The notes beneath the pieces are model-generated. The model did no database searches. It was not told the origin of the DNA and saw nothing but the letters and a program-made list of their open reading frames with translations. The position numbers and the translations under genes were made by a program. This document shows positions 23,677-36,900 of a stretch of DNA of 64,000 bases, one piece after another. Source of the DNA: Macrosoma leucophasiata (taxonomy: Eukaryota > Arthropoda > Insecta > Lepidoptera > Hedylidae); the NCBI GenBank assembly GCA_036365455.1, contig JAWQUS010000008.1:23171501-23235500 (forward strand), in the 5' to 3' direction. How positions within the stretch are numbered: the first letter of the stretch is position 1; each line of letters starts with the position of its first letter.

Positions 23677-24371
23677 TAGGTAAATACTGAATCTTTTACA
23701 ACTTTGATACAAAATTATACACGCTATTTAAAATTGGTAAGGCCCAGACATACCCTTCTATATGCATAAAGTTGTAGCTAAATACTAACCATTTGTAATA
23801 AGATTAAAAATAAAAAAAATGAAAATAATGGCTGCCATTAATGGTTGAAAAGCTATAGGAAACAACATAGGTACACACGAAAACATCAAGAATCATCAAG
23901 GTGTCGAAGAATTCTTGACGAACTCTTGTATTAATTTATATGTACAATTAATTTACCATATCATTTTTAGACATTATTTAGCACTTTATATGTTTCACTG
24001 CCATATTACCTTAACTGTTATAATGCTCATTGTTATGTCATAGACTAATATCTTGCTGGCTAAGATAACAATAAATATAAATTATTTGACAATTTTTAAT
24101 GGACATGTAAAATAAAAAATAATTAGTGTAATCTGCGACTTGTTTTCTTTGTACCTTGTTGTAATCAAAACCGAGGTGGTGACTTTATAATTAGATAATA
24201 TTTTGTTAGTTTCTAAAATTGGATGCCATCTTTCCCAAATTGAAAATTCACATTTTACTAGGTCTATGTAATAATAAAAATTAGTAGGTAAGTAGGCAAA
24301 ATAAATTAAAAATACTTGCAACCATTTTTATACAATTTTATACGATAGGCAACCGATAATCGAGAGAATAT

Positions 24372-24603
24372 ATATCCAACAGTGGATAATATATATATTC
24401 CAACAGTGGATATATATTCCAACAGTGGATATATATTCCAACAGTGGATATATATTCCAACAGTGGATATATATTCCAACAGTGGATATATATTCCAACA
24501 GTGGATATATATTCCAACAGTGGATATATATTCCAACAGTGGATATATATTCCAACAGTGGATATATATTCCAACAGTGGATATATATTCCAACAGTGGA
24601 TAT
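24372..24603. repeat. 19-bp minisatellite, about 12 units
   Basis: Unit CCAACAGTGGATATATATT, nearly invariant except for the first units. Since 19 is not a multiple of three and the unit has no stop in several frames, long false ORFs arise on both strands. Unit spacing is constant, with no spacers, so it is not a CRISPR array. Confidence 0.9.
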
Positions 24604-25104
24604 TTAATATTCTCTAGATTATAAAAATGCGTAAAAAATAGGTTTGCAGCATAATCTGGATGAACGAAATGATTCTGGGGTCCTAACCTATGAGTTGCGA
24701 TGGTAATGTAGGTATATCTTTGAAATAACTATCACTGAAGCAAGACTAACTTGGCGGCAACAAACATGCAATGACTCCAGCTTTTGTGTAGAGGTCTGTT
24801 ATCGTCACGGATTATCAATTCTGTGATTATTGCCTACGTCCTACAGGCTGCAGTAGCAGTACTCACTTAACCCACTAATGTGAACGATTGTCTGCCATCA
24901 TAGCATTTTGAGAAGTTGTCTTTTTGCGAGCGGTTGGCATTATGCGAAGTTGGCATTCTGAGATGATACGAAAATTGGGTAGGTACATAAAGAATGTAAC
25001 CCTTAAAAGACGCTGTATAATATATATTTTCGGTGGAAAGCAAATAATTGTTGTTATTATTTTATTTTCAATCCACGCTGCAGAGTTGTGTCACACTAGT
25101 CACA

Positions 25105-25300
25105 CCGCGGACACTCGGCTAAAATTCCATACAAACGCTTATTCCGGTTACCTACTACACAGACATCAATCAGGACGTGTTTTTAAACGCACATAAACAG
25201 TTGCCCGCTCGTAAGTGTATGAGGCTGCCGGCGTGGTACTCAAGGGGAGGAGCGGGCTGGATGAGGGGAAAACAGACGGGACGTTCAAGTGTCCTTTCTA
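25105..25300. mobile_element. MITE of the 'GGACACTTCGACGTCCCG' type, diverged
   Basis: CACACCGCGGACACTCGGCT at the left; AAAACAGACGGGACGTTCAA at the right. Confidence 0.45.
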
Positions 25301-26049
25301 TACGTATTATTATTACATATTCTCTTGTTGTGTTTATAATCAACATTCAAGAAATTGGCAGCAATACAGAGACAACAAAGTCGGCGTAGATTAACATAGT
25401 ATGTAGTATCGGTAGTAGGTTTAAAGAGAATATCAGTAGGAACAAGGTGACACGTGGTGCCAACGTACCTACGCTACCTACGCGGTACAATTCGCATCGC
25501 CAAGTGCATCATTTGTCTGCCACAAAGTTCATTAAACCCGACGAAAGCATCTCATTTTATTTTTGTCTCGAAACAAATAGGTACATGCATGTTGTTTGCG
25601 TCAAAATCAACACTAATCCATTAAAACTTGACATACATAAAATACGTTCACATACAGGGGGGGGGGCAGGGTCTCGCTGAGCGTGATAAAATGTGTCTGG
25701 GGGTTCCACGGCAACGTAACGTTCGAATTTCATGAAAATTAATATTTTGTTAGACTATTCCTGATTTAAATAAAAACTTATTCGGGGGGGAGGGTCTTAG
25801 TTTTTGTGACGTAATAATTTAGGGGGGTCACAGATAGTGTGACAGCGTGACAACAGGAAGGGGGAGAGGTTCAGAAAAGGCTTATATGAATATGTGTATT
25901 CGATTGGATACGAACAGAGACGAAAAAACAAAAGAGCAGATTATGGAAAGAACATGTACCTAACGTGTATATATTTTTTAAAATTAAATAATTCTCTGAG
26001 CATTTCGACATAATAAATAAATTATATATTTTTTTATTTATTCTTTATA

Positions 26050-26235
26050 ATTTTTTATGTAAGAAAGGTGACAAACTAGCATGCAGCATTGCATCTGACA
26101 TTGATGTTAAGTGATGACTGCAGCCAATAGACATCTATACTAAACCAGAGTTCAAAATGCATATGCGTTGCCCCTGAGACCTGACTTGTTATGTCTCTGT
26201 GATAGATATTACGGGGCCATACACATTACCATCCA
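26050..26235 (-). mobile_element. Family A element, diverged and truncated
   Basis: GTGACAAACTAGCATGCAG and TGATGTTAAGTGATGACTGC are clear; the outer half is missing. Confidence 0.65.
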
Positions 26236-26289
26236 AAGAAAGGCCGCAATCAAAGTAAACTAGGCCAGAGAATATGTAATAATACTACG

Positions 26290-26680
26290 TATAAAATGGA
26301 CACTTCGACGTCCCGCACGATTTCCCCGCCTCGCGGAGACGTCTTAGGTGCACGAGTAAAAAAAATAAAATAAAAAATAAAATACTCTTACACTCATAGC
26401 CCCACAGTCGGTATAAACCTGTGTTGTGGGTGCCGTTGTACACATACAACACATACACAAACACCCAGACCCGAAACAAATATTTGTAGGCCATACAAAT
26501 ATTTGTCCCGGTGCGGGGATCGAACCCGCGACCCTTCGAATCAAACAGTCATCTCACCGCTGGACTAACCGGGTCGTCGTAAATACACGTCACTGATTGG
26601 TGTCTGTTTAATAGACCAAATTAAGCGTTTGTATGGAATTTTGGCGGAGTGTCCGCGGTGTGACTAGGCTTAGCGTTGGG
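26290..26680. mobile_element. MITE split by a family B SINE
   Basis: TGGACACTTCGACGTCCCGC begins the left part; TAAATACACGTCACTGATTG to GGCGGAGTGTCCGCGGTGTG is the right part. Confidence 0.6.
26360..26578 (-). mobile_element. tRNA-derived SINE (family B), nested in a MITE
   Basis: Same head and body as the copy at 18 kb. It interrupts a MITE whose halves lie at 26290-26359 and 26579-26680; the uninterrupted MITE is seen at 31478-31670. Confidence 0.8.
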
Positions 26681-26689
26681 TGGTCTAAA

Positions 26690-28160
26690 TTACATTTTAT
26701 TTTGTCATTGCAAGAGTTGACATTTAAAAAACGTTCTAACAGAGCGAATTTTCTGTTTGAAAATTCGCATTACAGTGTATTCTGTCATCCAGTTGGGGAC
26801 CTCGGTACAGGTAACTAAAGGTCCGATTTTTTTTTTAATAATATTAACCAAGGACCAGACGCAGTCATCCAAAAACGATTTCCGCTTTATACTAGTTAAA
26901 CCTTCATCTGTTAGCTTTGAACTTTAAAATATAATCTCTGAGAGCGACTTCATTTTTTTTTAAATGCCTTCTATTTCATACATTGAATGGAAAAATTAAA
27001 GCCTCGATAAAAATAATATGTATATTTATTATATTCATATAATAGTTCCAATCCCTTAGAAATCTACATTATGAAAATTATTCTAATATGTATTAAATTA
27101 AATGACATAGGTATTTCTTCACTAGCCGTGTGCCCAAATATATAAAGTGCCAAAAATGGGTATATTCCACAAATCCCTTTAGATGATCCCCTGGAAGGGG
27201 ATTTGTTATCTAATAATAAATAAAAACGATTGTATAATTTGTATAATTACAGGGTTCGTACTATGGTGTTTTACTTCGATTCAAAGTAGGAACTGCCAAA
27301 ATGAGACAGTCTGAGTTTGTATGGAGCTTAGGTGTGGTGAATGTGGTAATGTACCTGATACGTAAAAAAAAGAAAATGTTAAACCATTTTGAACTATTAG
27401 AATCCACGAATTCATTCATAAGAACTCTTCAAAAAAGTAAAATAGTATAAAATTCAAAATGGCATATGTATTTGTTTTAAATATCACAAGCTAATTCTAT
27501 TATTTCCAAGTGATTAAATAAATTTTTGAGTTTTTGTGTTTAAAGTTGTCAAATTTAAAGTCTTGCTCACTCGGTCATACAATAAGCCGACAATTTTATT
27601 GTACTTTAAACGTTATTTTTTATACTGATACAGGGTACAAAACCACACTGAAATAGACCATCTCATTTTGTTTACATGACAGCGTGTATGAAGGATCGAG
27701 ACAAGGCTTATAATAAAGGCTCATGATACAGCCGCAAGTCTTAATTAATCACGTGCATAAAGAAATTTATGAGAGAAAGCTTAAAAATCTGCCCTTCGTA
27801 AAAAATTGTTTTCTATTTTATTTGAATCTTACGTTTTGGAATATTCTATATATTTAATGCCTTTAGTAAAGTTCGATATAATGCCTCTTTAAATGGTAAT
27901 ACTTTGGTCAATCAAGTGTGTAGAAAATAATAAATAACACAGTATAAGAATTTCATTCGGATATTTATATCGCACAGTCAAAAATCATTGTTAAGCTTTA
28001 TAAGATAACGATTTCATGATAATAAATGAAATGCTTTAAAATGCTAATAGACGCCATTACGTAAACAAATATTTTGAAAAAAAAAAACAATTGTTTTGTT
28101 TTCTGCCTGATCATTTTATATAGCAGTTTTTAATTACCTATATATTGAATATTTATATTA
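26690..28160. other. No gene or named repeat recognised
   Basis: AT-rich intergenic sequence between the BCAR3/SH2D3-like gene and Ddi1. No exon with plausible splice sites or family resemblance was seen. Confidence 0.5.
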
Positions 28161-28164
28161 AAAA

Positions 28165-28470
28165 ACGTAAAACGTAACTTCACGCCTGTAATCCCCGAAG
28201 GGGTAGGCAGAGGTAAATGCATGCATTCAAGCATACATGCAAACACCCACGATTCGCCGGTTACGTTTTTTTGGCCCATGTAACAGGTGGCGAGCCTGTT
28301 GACATCTCCGGGCACATTACCAAACTTTGAGGTACTGGGAAATTTCCAGAAAATGGAAAAATCCCAATAGAACCAGAGACAAAGGCTTTTTCACCATTAT
28401 CTCTGATAACCCCCTACCCGGGAATCGAACCCAGGACCTCAGCGTAGTAGTAGTGGCCTGCTACCACTAA
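28165..28470 (-). mobile_element. tRNA-derived SINE (family C)
   Basis: Best-preserved copy: B box GGGTTCGATTCCCGGG, body with GGCGAGCCTGTTGACATC and the far end CGTAACTTCACGCCTGTAAT. Head partly lost at 28470. Confidence 0.75.
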
Positions 28471-28524
28471 TATTTATATTAATGTATGTCATAAAGTCAT
28501 TCATTCACTTAGCAGTTTTATTTT

Positions 28525-28725
28525 AAAACTAGCGGCTCGCTCCGGCTCCGCGCGAGTGCAATGGATGTAATTATAGCCTATGTCACTCAGTAACGATGCA
28601 GTTTTCTAATAGTGAAAGAATTTTTGAAGTCGGTCCAGTAGTTTTTGTGTTAAAACGTAACAAAGATACATACATGCAAAACACAAATTTTTACTCTATA
28701 TAATATTAGTATAGATATCCTGGGT
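28525..28725 (+). repeat. RTE-like 3' end
   Basis: ACTAGCGGCTCGCTCCGGCT ... TATAATATTAGTATAGAT, the classic layout of a moth RTE-type 3' untranslated end. Confidence 0.55.
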
Positions 28726-30080
28726 TCCAGTTAGAAAGATTTTTAAGAAATTAGACAGATATTAAATGTGTATATAAATGAAATAAATAAATGCATGTAC
28801 AGTTTTTTTTAATAACGTAAAAATAAAATATGATTTTTTTAAAAGATACACACTAAATTAAAGTATAATATAGTGTTAAATTGTGCAAAGGTAAAGTTTA
28901 TGAAGGAATGAAATAAAAAAAATATATTCATTTTGTGTTCACGTTTCTACTGTCGAATATGCAATTGTCTATGGACACTTAGACGCACAGAGTAGAGATT
29001 GTCTGTTGTTGTCTGTGTCTGAATATTGACAGTGCTAAATCAAATTCGAAATATAGTCATGGCCTAGTCAGTTCTTTTCGCCTGAGAACGTAAATCGCGC
29101 AAGTTTAAAACTATTTAGTAAATATATAAATTTGATACAAAAAAATATACACGCAGTCGGCTAGTGACAGCATACTCATCCGAAATATAAAGATAAGGGT
29201 GAGCTCACTTTGGGAACGTTTTCACGGGAAACGAATCAAAGAAGACGTATGTTTACGTACGAAACTCTCCTTACATAGAAGTTCCGCAACTCCTGTTGGG
29301 GTACTGGAAAACTTTAAAGCAGCAATTCTCCTTCGATATGAATCAGCTATTCCAAGACCCTAGCGATAAATAAGTTTATCCTTAGAAAAACTACTCTTAA
29401 TCTTACATTTTTTATAAATTAAACATTACTTCTCATTAAACAAAATTGCTCGTATGATCGCTTTACATTCTACTTCTTGGTTGGAAAAATTGTGACGTTA
29501 AACGTACGAAAAAGATACAGTAAACATTTCGATTTCAGCAGTTTAACTTATTAATCTGTTGAGCCACGAGAAAAATATGACAACTGATTTTCTATTGTTA
29601 TTGTTTTCTACTGAGTTTTGTTTTGGCAGGTTTTTTCTCAGTAATGTGGGCTTTGGAACTCTGCCAGTGAATGACAAAGAATGTCCCATGTTTTTTTGTT
29701 TAGTCTTATCTTGCCGTTTGTAAAAGAAAGTATGGAACATTCTGTTGATACCTATTTTTATCATTAAGTATTTTTGGACTATTATTTATTTTATTTTGTT
29801 TACTTTGACATATCAATCAACGTATCAGTTGTTATTCGCTTTAATTTTATATTTGTAATTTGTCCTATCACAAGCAAATTCTATTATTTCCAAGTGATTA
29901 AATGAATTTTTGAGTTTTGAGTTTATGCGGACGATAACGTCCTCTCGAAGCTCAAGAACATCTGCATATCGATGCTGCTATTATGCGAAAAGATTTTTAA
30001 TATGCCATTGCCACGAGAATCGTGCGCGCAGACCCATAGTAGCTTCATTAAACATTACGACTTAATACGCGGCACTCACT
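28726..30080. other. No gene recognised
   Basis: AT-rich. A 73-codon minus-strand ORF at 29543-29764 has no recognisable features. Ddi1's 3' untranslated region should lie near 30.0-30.9 kb. Confidence 0.5.
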
Positions 30081-30480
30081 CGACATATTACAGAACACAA
30101 CAAGAAATTATGCACATCGAGCCTACGAAAGAGACAATCGGCTAGTTTTGACTACTTTCAACTCCATAGAGCTTTTCCTCTGCTGCACACTGCCTACAGT
30201 ACTCAACAATTAATATTGCACATCGAGCCTGCGAAAGAGACGATCGGCTCGTTTCGTTTTTTTTTTTTTTTTATTTCGTAGAGCGTTATCTCTGTTGCAC
30301 ACTGCGTACGTAAGCATTGACAGTGCGGTATTGGTCAAAACTCGATCAAAATGGTCGACAAACGTCAAATAGGTACGGTGCGAACGAGATAACGCTCTAC
30401 AGACCCGAAATAAGCCGAAGTCTCCTTCCTAGGCTCGATGTGCAATATTTATTGTTGAGCGCTGTACGTAAGCACTGATG
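30081..30480. mobile_element. Inverted-repeat MITE cluster ('GCACATCGAGCCTACGAAAG' type)
   Basis: Repeated units TTGCACATCGAGCCTGCGAA and their reverse (TTCCTAGGCTCGATGTGCAA), with GAGATAACGCTCTAC, suggest two overlapping or nested copies. Related elements at 13011-13262, 15447-15795 and 30620-30712. Confidence 0.5.
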
Positions 30481-30940
30481 GTCCGCTATTGGTAAAATTT
30501 TGATCAAAAACGTCGCATAGGTGAGATGCGAACGACCTCACATAGTATGTTCTTGGGATTTCGCGAGCTACACTCATTGAAATAAAATTTTAAAAAATCA
30601 GATAACTAGTTTTATTTCAAAGATGTGAACTAGATAACGCTCTACAGACCCGGAATAAGTCGAAGTATTCGTAAGGTCGATGAGAAATATTTCTTATTGG
30701 ATACTATATGTATATTATTTTTCGTACGATACAAAGCATCCAAAGTACGTTCAGCCTTATTATTCAATTTAGCTATTAAGTGCTAAGACCCATGGCCTGT
30801 AGTCATAATTATAAAAAACTAACTAAACCTATTTTAATTCGTTTAACTCGTAAGTGAAAATTGTATATAACAATCAAAAATGTCATTTGTATTATATGAT
30901 AAATTATTAGTCTGTGATCATCGGTCAGCGGATACGTTTT

Positions 30941-33900
30941 TTAGAATTTGAGCGATTTGGCGAACAGAGCGACTTTCGCCTGGGTCTTGTCACCGTTGAA
31001 TCTTCTCAGTTCTAGGATTACCTGCAACAAAATTCATATATATATATATATATATATATTACTAGCTGATCCGGCAAACTTCGTATTGCCTCAGAATGAA
31101 AATATGACATGTGTCAAAGGTTTGATAGATACGGACTATTATATGGTAAAACGAAATGGTGGTTTTTACTATTTCCCTTCAATTTCTTCATATTTTCTTA
31201 CCTTTTAAACATTCCCTGGACTTCCAAAAATCATTCAGAGTCAATATTAGCCAAATCGGTCCAGCCATTCACGGGTGATGGCGCTGTGACGCGGTGACGC
31301 TCGAGTAGCGAGTGCAGCACCGCGACTGTACTGTGTGAAGTTAGAACGTTAGGATGACCGGGCTCCGCTCCGGTCGCCCTAATTAGGGCCCTAACTCCTT
31401 AAATGTTATTACACTTTCAGAGAAGTGTCCCTTGCTATCGTACCCTGAATACCGTGCCGTGTAATAGTGCCAATAGAATGGACACTTCGACGTCCCGGCC
31501 GATTTTCCCGCCTCACCCAATCACATCCCGTCTTATGGGAGACGTTTGGTATTCTCTACGTGCTACGCACACAGGTGCACGTGTAAATACACGTCACTGA
31601 TTGATGTCTGTGTAATAGAGACCAAATTAAGCGTCTGTATGGAATTTTAGCAGAGTGTTTGCGGTGTGGCGGTAGTAAAATACAAGACAAACGCTACCGC
31701 GATCGCCGATCCGCTTGCCGAGCGTGGTGATTACGGCATACTAACTTCTGCCCATGACTTCGTCCGCGTGAAATTCAAAACAATAATTAATAAACACTTT
31801 CATCCTATATTTAAAAAAACATACTTGTTCTCTGGTGAAGCCGAGAGCTACGATCTCTTCCACGTCGGATTCGCCGAACGAGTCTGTCGACAGGATGGTC
31901 AAGCTGGGGTTGCCTAGACCTGCAATTTTTTTTTTAATGCAATGAAGCTGGCTTGGTTGTAACGCTAAAGAAGTACAACTTTTTACGTGCATACAGTTAC
32001 TGGTGGTAGAGCTCCAGTTTCGGAGCTCGCGGGCGTAGGCACCACCGCATTACCATTACACATACTTGCCGCCAAATTGTAGTATTCAGCTCTATCGTGT
32101 TCCGGACAGGTAATGTATGGCCCTGTAATTTCCGGCACAGAGACGTAACATCTTAGGCCTCAGGAGTGGTAACGCATCCGCATTTTGACCTTGGTTTTTG
32201 TGCCAGTCAGTCTATAGGCTGCAGTCATCACTTAACATCAATGTGAACTGCATGCTTGTTTACCACACCACTTCCCATTACATAAAAAAACATAAGTACA
32301 CACATCTTTTTCATAATACATCCTACGTTATGTCAGAAAAGAATGGATTAATTGATTTTTAATTTTCTGTACAAATCGATGTATGGAACTTAAACAGAAT
32401 AAAAAGATGGCATGATTTTTTGCTACTTAGGTCGTTCTAGCACCCGCAGCCTCAAATGATGTGCAACATTTTTTTTATTGACAGCAAATTGCACGCATGC
32501 ACGCTCCATTAATTGTGAATTATGTTGAACGAAGGTATCTACGCCACTATACACATGCACTAGAGCATATGTAATCAATGAACGCAAATTTAAGGAAATT
32601 GTAGCAAGCAATGTTATTATGGGTAGATAGAATAATAATAATAATGTCCTCCAGACCGAATTTCGGCCACGGCGGCCAATCTCAACGGAGAACCAGCCAA
32701 TAGAGCGGGATATTATAGTGCACAAGTTTATGCGCAAACACAGATGCACTCTATTCCCTTACTCACATAGGAGATTCCCTTAAGGTTAAAGCGGTAAAGG
32801 CGGTTAAAGTCAAGGTGTGAGTTTAGTAGTAATAGACGATTTTTGAAACGGTTGACGGTTTTCGGTGAAACCCCATAGCCCGATGGGACAATCCAACACG
32901 ACCGGAGAGAGATCGGACGCAAAACCGACGACTTTTAATACTTTATAATTTTATTGGTGGTAGAGCTCCAGTGACGGAGCTCGCGGGCGTAGGCACCACC
33001 GCATTACCTGATTTACTTGCCGCTAAATGGTAGTGTTTAGCACTATCGTGTTCCGGTCAGGTGGTAATGTACGGCTCTGTAATTTCCGGCACAGAGGCAT
33101 AACACCTTAGGCCTCAGGAGTGGTAACGCATTTGCATTTTGACCTTGGTCTTTGTGTGGGTGTCTATAGGCTGCAGTCATCACTTAACATCAATGTGAAC
33201 TGCATGCTTGTTTGCCAATTCAATTACATAAAAAAAAAAAATATATTCATCGCACGCGATCGGTGATTATATGCGACACATTTACATGTGATTGTGTTTT
33301 TGTTACTGGTGGTAGAGCTAGAGAGCGTAGAATCACATTAGAACTCAGAAATAGGAACATATCCACATAGAAATTTCTGGTTTTATGTCAATGTTTATAT
33401 GCTACAGCATAGAGCAACACCGGAAGGGAGTAGCCATATGCAGGCTTTCCCCTCTGTCAAAGTACAAGTGGGCCTATACCTGTCGCCTAGGATGTTTAAA
33501 TGTGTGAGTGAAATTGTTTCTGTATTTTGTCAAGGTGTGAGTTTCGTAGTAGTAGACGATTTTTGTAGTGTGCGTGTGTGTCGCACGTTTTTTCCCCCCC
33601 GCAAAAAATGATAGACTGTTTTGCATTGGTAATAAACGCTATGGCTACTCCCCTCCAGTCCGCCGCGGCCAGTGGCCCGTGTTGCTCTATATGCTACAGT
33701 ATTACTTACCATAAATTAAAATAAAAAAGTTATCTGTCCTTTTTATTTTTAAAGAAAAATGGAAAGAGAAATTTGACTTCAGGCGAGACTCGAACTCGCG
33801 GCCTGCTGAGAATCTAGTCCAGCCGCTCTTCCAATTGAGCTACTGAAGCCCTGCCCGATTTGTCAAATCTTTCCTTCACATCTATTGCATTGCTTTATGG

Positions 33901-36900
33901 TAGCAGCAGCGCCATCTATTACCAACTATGCTAGTTAGGCGACCGATATAATAGACTTTTCAGTTTATTGAATATCGTAAAGAAGTCGCTTTTACCAGTC
34001 AAATTTTTCTTTCCATTTTTCTTTAAAAATAAAATATATTTCACAAGCATGTGTTAATGCGAAATAATATAAAACAATTATCTGTCCTTTTTTTGCTGTT
34101 GTTATTTTTGATGTGTTAAATAACTAATTTGGAATGCTTTCCAGCGCAGTACTCACCAATCCTCTGGGGACTTGACTGGACGGGCCTGGGTGCGGCCTGA
34201 GTTTGGGCAGCCGGCGCCGGCTTGGGCTGACTGGTCGAGGGAGCATCTGACAAATGTATAAGCTGTTTAAAAATACGTTATATATGACGGAGACATATTG
34301 AAAAACGGAAAGAAAAAACTTGTAGGACACGAATCTGTATCCTGATATCTCTGGCCGTTTTACCGATTAAGCTAATGTCGTCCACCTATTTCAAATAATT
34401 TAAATTTTCTATTCACGAATCAATATTCTGTAGTTGTACGAATAAGTGCTACGTGTGTTGTCACAGTTCTATCCAAAAGTGAGAGGTTAAGAGTGAACGC
34501 ATATTTATTCGACCCGAACGTGTTGAAAGAAACAAATTTTAGAATTCTGTTTATGAAATCTTATGGAACCTCGCATACTTGTCCGCATCGAATCCACCAC
34601 CAAACACCAGAAATGCTAGATAAATTCGGATGACGTCATCAGGGGTGTGTCGGTCACAAAAGGAAGAACATCAGTCAGATTATCACTGTTTTTAAAGGAG
34701 CAACAAATCGACATAAAAAAATTGACAGCAATGACAATGACGACAGCAATTTCGATAGGCCGACGGTCCCCGGATTCGGCGCGGCTTATGCGATCGACTC
34801 GATCAGTTGCGTACGACAGAGCAATGCCCGAGAACGGAACAAGTTTACCTAGATATTTAAAATAATTTAGTAGGAGTTAGAAGAGTTTTAGAATCTACAA
34901 TCCCTCATAATCATCACAGAATCATTACAATTCACACGTAATAAAGATGCGAGAGGCGTAAAGGAAATTGAAACGATTTCTTCCGCGCAGTCGATTCTTT
35001 CGGTGCGGATATGTGTGCGAGATCCCTTTAACTTCGATTCGTTCGACATGTTTGGCTGAGATAAGTGTGCGTTCCTTTAATGTGCACCTCAATAATTTTT
35101 GCTAATATATCATTGTCATGAAATTTTCTTCTTCCCATTTTCCTTAATAACCGGTCAATTACACCGTTCTAATACGTAAAAACTAAAATTAAATACAAAA
35201 TATATAGCAGATATGTTACATTTGCATCGATCTTCGCGAAAGGAAAATACCAAGTCACCGAGGCAATGAAAACTCAGCAGTTTATGTTGTAATTGCAGTA
35301 AGTATTTGGAATATAAAAACCAGCCAAGTGCGAGTCGGACTTGTGCACGAAAGGTACCGTACCATTATCTATAAAAAACGACGTTTTTTAGAGATAATGG
35401 TAAAAACAGACAGACAGACAGACGAACGGACGGACAGACGGACAGACAGCGGAGTCTTAGTAATAAGGTTATGTTTTTACCCTTTGGGCACGGAATCCTA
35501 AAAGTATAATGGCCGTATGTGAAACGTCACACAATTTTAATTTTAGGTTTCTTTGTTGCCAACTTCTGAGACGCATTTTTTACGTGAATGTAACGTATCC
35601 ACTTGCTATAATTTACGACAATTACCACGTTATTACTGTCAACCGTACTTTTAAAGACTATTCATATACTACGTACATACTACACAAGTGATGTGATACT
35701 ATTTTGTATAGGGGCCTCCCTGTACGTTCTAAATACGTACTTTTACGAATACTGAAAAACTAACGACAAATCAATTTTTTTGAATAAGACATATTTCTAT
35801 GCTAATAAGTACCTACATTTATCGATACGTGACTACCGTAAATGTAACAAAGTAAATAATATAATATGATACTTAAAAATAATAATACATCTGCTGGCCT
35901 ATGTAACTCGGTTAACAATACGTAGGATTAAAATTTGATAGGCACTATGCAGTACATTACTGTCTTGAAGTGACGTGATAATTATCAATAATTTAGGCAA
36001 ACAGCAATGTACTAGCAACCTACTAACCTATAAATTTGATTTCATACGAGCTACATGAGGCGCTCTCAGATCTGAATAATGTTATTAATTTCATCAAACA
36101 AATTACATTACCTAAAACTAAACATTAACCCCCTTATTCATAAACGTATTTTAGCTAAAGTGTTGCTAATCTCTCCTTTGTCTTTATCTATCCTGCACAT
36201 TTGACAATGCAACTGAAAAAGACAAAGCATTCTATAGCTAAAACGTATCTAATGTACGTTTATGAATAAGGGGGTAAACCTTTACAACATACCTTTTAAT
36301 TGAACAGATTTAAAGTTTTTGATTTGAATTATGCCGCTTCTCCTTGGATTGTTAATCTTGATTATTTATTAAACAGTGAATACATTTAATTAGGTTTTGG
36401 TAACACCAATAGTCATTAAACGAGCAGTAATGCGAATTTACAGAGCCCAACACTATTCACTTCTGCATTTAAATAGAATTAGTTTGACTTGTAATAATAG
36501 ACTTATGATATATATGCCAATAAACGTTTACTGTTGGACCAAAGTCTCCCCGTAAGGGGGATATGCCATAATCGCCATACTTGGCATGTAGATTAGCGTA
36601 GCAGTGGCAGTAGTTTTATCCCAGGACGCTGCCGCCATTGGATTGGTTTGACCACCATTGTTCGGTTGACTGTCTGTACTCGCCATAATTATATATACAT
36701 AATTACCGAATATATGGGCGAATAAAGTAATCCAAGCTGTTTAAATTTGAGCATTTCGGCCCGAACACACTTACTTGTCACTACTATCACCGATTATTTG
36801 TAAGATCTTACTAAGACTTGTAAGATGTTATAAGATCTTAATTTATCTGAACAGTCCAATGTGAGCAAACATACAACCAATGATCTTACCATATGAATTA

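Noticed and set aside
24372..24603. CRISPR-like array
   Set aside because: Units are contiguous 19-mers without spacers, in an animal genome.
24306..24624. Five overlapping 60-95-codon ORFs on both strands
   Set aside because: They are frames through the 19-bp minisatellite; the amino acid repeats follow from the DNA repeat, with no gene context.
31741..31992. Separate UBA-domain gene at 30.9-34.3 kb
   Set aside because: At first the UBA exons seemed an independent gene, but the exon 7 donor at 38561 and the acceptor at 34246 match in phase and the UBA follows the known Ddi1 layout, so they were joined to Ddi1.
32423..32749. 108-codon minus-strand ORF with a hydrophobic stretch
   Set aside because: Part of it ([19 protein letters not shown]) comes from a common moth repeat with an ATT tail; no splice or conservation support.
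33779..33852. Functional tRNA gene (also at 47.8 kb)
   Set aside because: The anticodon loop appears to have nine bases, the anticodon cannot be assigned, and the unit is part of a repeated element.
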